Assembly: GCA_948567375.1 (NCBI GenBank)
Contig: OX419755.1
Span: forward strand, 66,344,944-66,408,943
Direction: 5' to 3'
Length of the DNA stretch: 64,000 nucleotides
Source: Lunularia cruciata
Lineage: Eukaryota > Streptophyta > Marchantiopsida > Lunulariales > Lunulariaceae
Position 1 is the first letter of the stretch. Every line of letters begins with the position of its first letter. Positions 59,640 to 64,000 of the stretch are shown piece after piece. Under the pieces are notes generated by a model that did not search any database, was not told the DNA's origin, and saw only the letters and a program-made list of their open reading frames with translations. The position numbers and the translations under genes were made by a program.

Positions 59640-60720
59640 TAATATGCTTACCATGCTCTGATTTTATCTTCTTATAAATAATAATATAATCTAAAATAAT
59701 TAAATATATAGCAATTTATTGAGTATCATTGTATCCTTTGGTATATGAACATTAGAGTGAAATCAATGATATCAAAGAGAAAGATAATTCATTCAATGTA
59801 TCCATATATTATGCAAAAAGATATCTTTGATACATCTTGATGTTGCATGGGTGTTTGCTAATATAAACAACAAATATCCAACTTAGCAAAGAATTAGAAT
59901 TGATTTAGTTTGTTTCAATTTGAGGCAAAAGGTAAGAATTCTTCATTGTTTGTTTATTTAGTCCTTAATAATTAGTGCATACTCACATACCATGATTTTT
60001 CTTTAGGGAAAACACATAAGGATTCTTAGAAATAAATTACTATATGTTATACAACACCTCTTCATACAATTTAAAAGAGGTTGAAAAACTCTTCCAATTC
60101 TAATTTAATAAATAATAGTTTAGTCTAATATACATGTACTTTTAAGAAATAGATATATTATGGATGCCATTAATAAAAAGTTTATCATTAAGAAAAACCT
60201 CTAGAATATATTTTCCTTAAATTATGTGCATTTGTCTACTCTTGATTAACTCCTGCTGTTTATTTTAACCAAACCATAAACACTAGTATCTCTTCCTTCA
60301 TAGTTTGCTTACTAGCTATTAAATTGTATAAATAATTCTTGCATCAACTTTTACAAAAGCTCAAAACTCTACAAACTTTACCAGACATCATAAATAAAGG
60401 ACTCTACCATATACAATATCTTGAATATATAGCTCTACCAAATCAATTGGAGAGTAATAAAATTCAAGCAAAGTTAATCTTAGAATGATATCATAGTACA
60501 AAGATACAACTATGAATTTCATAGACTTGAGAAACTCTTATCCAATCGTTAAAAGTAGTGTGATAAGAAGGAAAAAAGCAATTCTTCAACCATCCTTCAT
60601 TAAAAAAAGTTCTTCCTCATAATACAAAAAAAGTTATGATCTCTTTTGCAAATTGGATATGACATGCATCTTTTTAGTCTACCATAATCTAAAAAAAGTT
60701 ACAAGGATTATCTTATATAA
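59640..60720 (-). mobile_element. Very old Ty3/gypsy relic
   Basis: The plus strand aligns by eye, at low identity, with the minus-strand pol of elements A and B. About 59,640-59,850 matches the mid reverse transcriptase; about 59,930-60,130 matches the segment around [10 protein letters not shown] down to the RT start; about 60,470-60,680 matches the protease (AGAATGATATCATAGTAC versus AGAATGATATCATAATGT). It is extremely AT-rich with no open frame, far older than A-C, and thoroughly broken. No LTR of its own was found; the adjacent solo LTR is a separate insertion with its own duplication. Confidence 0.6.
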
Positions 60721-61143
60721 TAGTATATTGATAGAATAAAGGTGCATATCATGAGCTCTTAAATACATAAGAAATAATTTTACTTATAGAAAGTTGTAGA
60801 AAGTTATTTGGTTAGTCTTGTTAAGCATTTGTATTTATTTAATTTATTTTCTACTTTGCATATTAAATTAGCACAGTTTTGTTTGTTTGTCTTATGCAAC
60901 TTAAAAAGAAATAATATGATATCCAAATTTGTAGAAAAGAAGCATACTTTATTTAACATAAATCATTATTTGTCAATATTATAAGTAATAAATGTTGAAT
61001 TATATTAATCTCCACAAGAATAATCCACTTGTATATAGTATGCTTGTATAACAATACAATTTTATAGATACTCATATGTTAAAGAGAAAAGATGTGATAA
61101 CCTACTAATGACCAAAATGAAATATATTAATAAGAAATATTTT

Positions 61144-61585
61144 TTTAACAATATGGAGGTTACAAACAAGTCAGTCAAGCTACCAAGGTATCAAATAGGG
61201 CAAATTAGCCAATAATTATAAGAATATTCTAGAAGCATCTAGGAACCTTCTTTGTACCTTCCAAGTATAGGGTAACATGTATGCCAAGTGGTAACTTTTA
61301 GGAGGAAGCTTCTTGTGAAGCTTCTCAACTAGCTTAGAGTTGCCCGCAAAGTAAGTGGCTTTAGAAGGAAGCCTTCCAAGAAGCTTCCTAGTTAATTTAG
61401 TTTTCATTCTAAGAAAGTAGCTTTTAGGAAGCTTTTTAAGAAGCTTCTCAAGAGCCTTGTATGTTCCATCTAAATACCAAAGCCCAAGCTCATACTAGGC
61501 ATTTGGAATTAACCTCATTCAAGAGTACCAAAGTGATCTTTCACCCAATCTTCCATTCTCCTATTTCTCTCCTTTGTATTGTACA
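61144..61585 (+). mobile_element. Older solo LTR of the same family
   Basis: Begins TTTAACAATATGGAGGTTAC and ends CTCCTTTGTATTGTACA, with GAA/TTC blocks at about 61,220-61,455 and the conserved AAGCTCATACTAGGCATTTGG near 61,488. No clear target duplication (ATTTT versus AGATT). More diverged than the solo LTR at 59,207. Confidence 0.8.
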
Positions 61586-61697
61586 AGATTGATCACATGG
61601 GTTTATCATTTAGAAATAATTAGTTACAAACAGAAGTATCATTATGTAATTCTTTACTACTATTTGTTTGATCTCTTGGGCATAACCACTCCCAAAA

Positions 61698-61930
61698 GAG
61701 GACAATGACTTCAAGAAGATGCAATATAGAAACATAAAAACTAAATGTCATAATCACAAAAGATAAAGTCCAAAAAAGAGGACAATGACTTCAAGAAGAT
61801 GCAATTAGAAAGATCAAAACTAAAAATCATAAGTACAAAAGATAAAGTAGAAAAAAGAGGATGATGAAATCAAGAAGATGCACTATAAAAAAGATAAAAA
61901 TTAAAGATCACAATAACAAAAGATAAAATC
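61698..61930 (+). repeat. Three tandem copies of an 80-bp unit
   Basis: GAGGACAATGACTTCAAGAAGATGCA-like starts recur at 61,698, 61,778 and 61,857 (spacings 80 and 79). Each is followed by a run such as CACAAAAGATAAAGTCCA. The third copy is the most diverged. Confidence 0.85.
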
Positions 61931-62097
61931 CAACAAATACTCTGAAAGTAATGTTTCTCTTTTACATGAAGGTTTTACTTCCATAGATAAGCTCTTTGGC
62001 CAAAGAATAGTATTCTACACTTGCTTAACTTCCCCAAAGGCATGCATTCTCCCAACAAATCTTTGCTATAATGATTGTTCTTTATCTTCACTTTTGT

Positions 62098-62235
62098 TGT
62101 AATACTCCAAGGACAAGAGAAGAGAGAAAACACAGATTGCACACTCAAACATTCGATGCCCCAAAGGAGCACTTTCTCTTTATTATATAGACAAAGAGGA
62201 TCTCCTCCAAAGAAGCTCTACCCATAGGATTAGGG
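62098..62235. repeat. First copy of a direct repeat whose second copy leaves the window
   Basis: TGTTGTAATACTCCAAGGAC through GATGCCCCAAAGGAGCAC to CTCCAAAGAAGCTCTACCC recurs at about 63,857-64,000 in the same orientation and order, with numerous differences. It might be the LTR end of an unrecognised element, or two copies of a dispersed repeat. Confidence 0.65.
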
Positions 62236-62533
62236 ACATAGATAGGTGACATGTCAGCAAGCTCCACCCTTGGATTACTTACTTGGATGGGTGACATGTC
62301 AGGTCTAGGTCCTATCTGGTTGGTCAAACAAGCTTTGACCGGAGAGAATCTTTTAGGGAATCTTCCTATAGGAATCTCAGAATCACATGAGTAAGGTACC
62401 GTTGGAAAGCTCTCGACGAGACAAAGTTGGGGGAGGGAAGGCCAGCCTTTACTCCATTGGGGAGAGAATATTATCATTTTTGAGGCCTAATTCATCCGTT
62501 TAGGCCTCCAAAATTGCCTTCAAAGATTTCAGG

Positions 62534-62829
62534 CATATTTCGGTTCCTACTCTATTAGTAGAAGTCCCCTTTTGGTGATACCTCTTTTTGATCTGTTTAG
62601 TCCATCATGTGTAACATCCTTCCAGATGTTACCAAGCTAATTCTCACCTTTAAATCATATGTCTAGCTATTGGTTCTAAGGTTCTCAAGCCTATTTCAGT
62701 TTATGCACTATTAGTAGAAGTAATCTTTTGGTGATACTTCTATCTGATCTATTTTGACCATCATGTATAACATCATTTTGGATGTTACCAAACCAAATTT
62801 ACATCTAGATCATATGGCTAACTCTTGGT
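62534..62829 (+). repeat. Two-copy tandem repeat, about 156 bp
   Basis: TATTAGTAGAAGT..TTTGGTGATAC..ATCATGT.TAACATC..GATGTTACCAA occurs around 62,552-62,633 and again at 62,708-62,790, with similar flanks (TCATATG.CTA). Divergence is moderate; no coding sense. Confidence 0.7.
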
Positions 62830-63856
62830 ATTACATTTGCTAAATAGTGTGAACACTACAATTCAACTAACTCATATCATGGCATTGCTTCACTAGGATT
62901 GAACCAAAGATCAAATACACAAGGCTCCAAACATAAAATATCAAACACACATTCCATTCAATATCACTCCCTGCAAAGATTCCTCAACATGCATAATACA
63001 AAAAAAAGTATTACTTGAAGGAATTAAGAGCAACAACAAAGAGCTTTGGCTCTTTCACTTTATTCACCTTGTGCTATATTTATTAATAAAGAATTTTTTG
63101 AACATAGCTTAAGTAATTGGGGTATCAAAAGCACTATAAAAACTATCAATGTTCTAACTTCTCTAACATCTATTCTACAATTACAAAGAAAACTATCTAT
63201 TCAACTTCCCATAGGAATCCATAACTAAACTAACCCTTATATTCCAATTTGATGTCACCATTGCCTATATATCTTTTGTCATTCTACAACTACTTACACT
63301 AATTAACAAAGTAATATAAAATTAATCACTAATTGGCTTGGCTATGTATCACAAAAGCTAAAGAATCCTAACTACAAAGACTCTTTGGTAGGAACTAAAC
63401 TGATGAAGTGTTCTAACTTATCCTTCATCTTAGCAATATCTAGACTAAGAGTATCATTAATCTTTCTCATAATTTGGTCCCAATGATCCCAAAGTTTGAC
63501 CATCAGATTATTGATATCTGCATCCTTGCTAGTCTTCTTCCTCAGGCTTTGCAATTGTAACTTGAATTCATGCACTTGCAATGATTCAATGGATACAATA
63601 GAGGGTTTCAAGGGGAGTTCTGGGGTTCCGTGAAGATATTATAAAGATTTTGTATGGGAGGTATATAAATCATCTATGAGGTGCATGTGAGGAGTACTTA
63701 ACATGCTTTATGGGAGGTGGCCCATAGCTATAAAACCTTGTGTGGTGTGAAAAAGGCCACACAAAATTTTATGGGTTATAGAGCCTTTCCATACAAAAAT
63801 TTATTAGCACTAATTAATGCAAGTGATTTGAACTTGATAGCAAGTCATCCTTTGTT
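62830..63856. other. AT-rich interval between the two direct-repeat copies
   Basis: No recognised gene. A minus-strand frame of 79 codons (63,611-63,372) is Lys/Glu/Leu-rich (LQLQSLRKKTSKDADINN) and predicts a coiled coil, reminiscent in composition of the debris at 1,840-3,430, but no homology can be claimed. Confidence 0.4.
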
Positions 63857-64000
63857 GTAATGTTCCAAAGATAGGAGAAACCCTAAGAGAAAACCTAGAA
63901 GAAGGAACACAAAGCTTCACACTCAAAACTTTGATGCCCCAAAGGAGCACATTGTCTTTATTGTATAACAAATAGGATTCCTTCAAAGGAAGCTACACCC
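63857..64000. repeat. Second copy of the direct repeat, cut by the window end
   Basis: Matches 62,098-62,235 from TGTTGTAAT to GAAGCTACACCC, with a short extra stretch near its start. It continues past 64,000, so its full length cannot be judged. Confidence 0.65.

Noticed and set aside
1-64000. tRNA or rRNA genes
   Set aside because: I looked for GGTTCGAATCC-type B boxes with matching A boxes and for rRNA cores and found none; a covariance-model search would be needed to exclude them fully.

Overview
This is nuclear DNA of a land plant: plant-type split genes, Ty3/gypsy chromoviruses whose primer-binding site matches initiator tRNA-Met, and a sterol dehydrogenase carrying the plant-specific C-terminal reticulon domain. 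Compact genes beside decayed AT-rich LTR elements would suit a bryophyte, perhaps a moss, but I cannot fix the species from sequence alone.

Layout. About 1-24,600 is a repeat block. It starts with a decayed Ty1/copia relic cut by an LTR fragment, then coiled-coil-coding debris with a 51-bp minisatellite. Next come three copies of one small Ty3/gypsy chromovirus family. Element A (3,515-14,820, minus strand) contains the younger element B (5,349-10,992, minus strand). Element C (15,005-20,575, plus strand) lies head-to-head with A, 184 bp away. All three have matching 5-bp target duplications (TAAAG, CATAT, ATTGA). A PIF/Harbinger relic lies at about 22,990-23,965.

About 24,900-57,700 is a richer-GC gene island with five host genes modelled exon by exon: a Brittle-1-like mitochondrial-family carrier (plus), a CYPRO4/DEM (VID27-like) protein (plus), a 3-beta-hydroxysteroid dehydrogenase/C-4 decarboxylase with reticulon domain (minus, 12 exons), a dihydroorotase (minus), and the NC2-alpha/DRAP1 subunit of the TBP repressor (minus). 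They serve different pathways (nucleotide transport, embryo/meristem growth, sterol C-4 demethylation, pyrimidine synthesis, transcription repression) and look like chance neighbours.

About 58,000-64,000 is AT-rich repeat DNA again: two solo LTRs of the same family, a very old gypsy relic, two tandem-repeat blocks, and a direct repeat that runs off the window end.

The most striking signal is that the LTRs of this chromovirus family are packed with alternating GAA/TTC blocks, the layout of heat-shock elements, just upstream of their TATA box. Next come a conserved 71-codon leader frame between primer site and gag, a chain of small hairpins at 46,397-46,501, and introns of the dihydroorotase gene expanded by local duplication.
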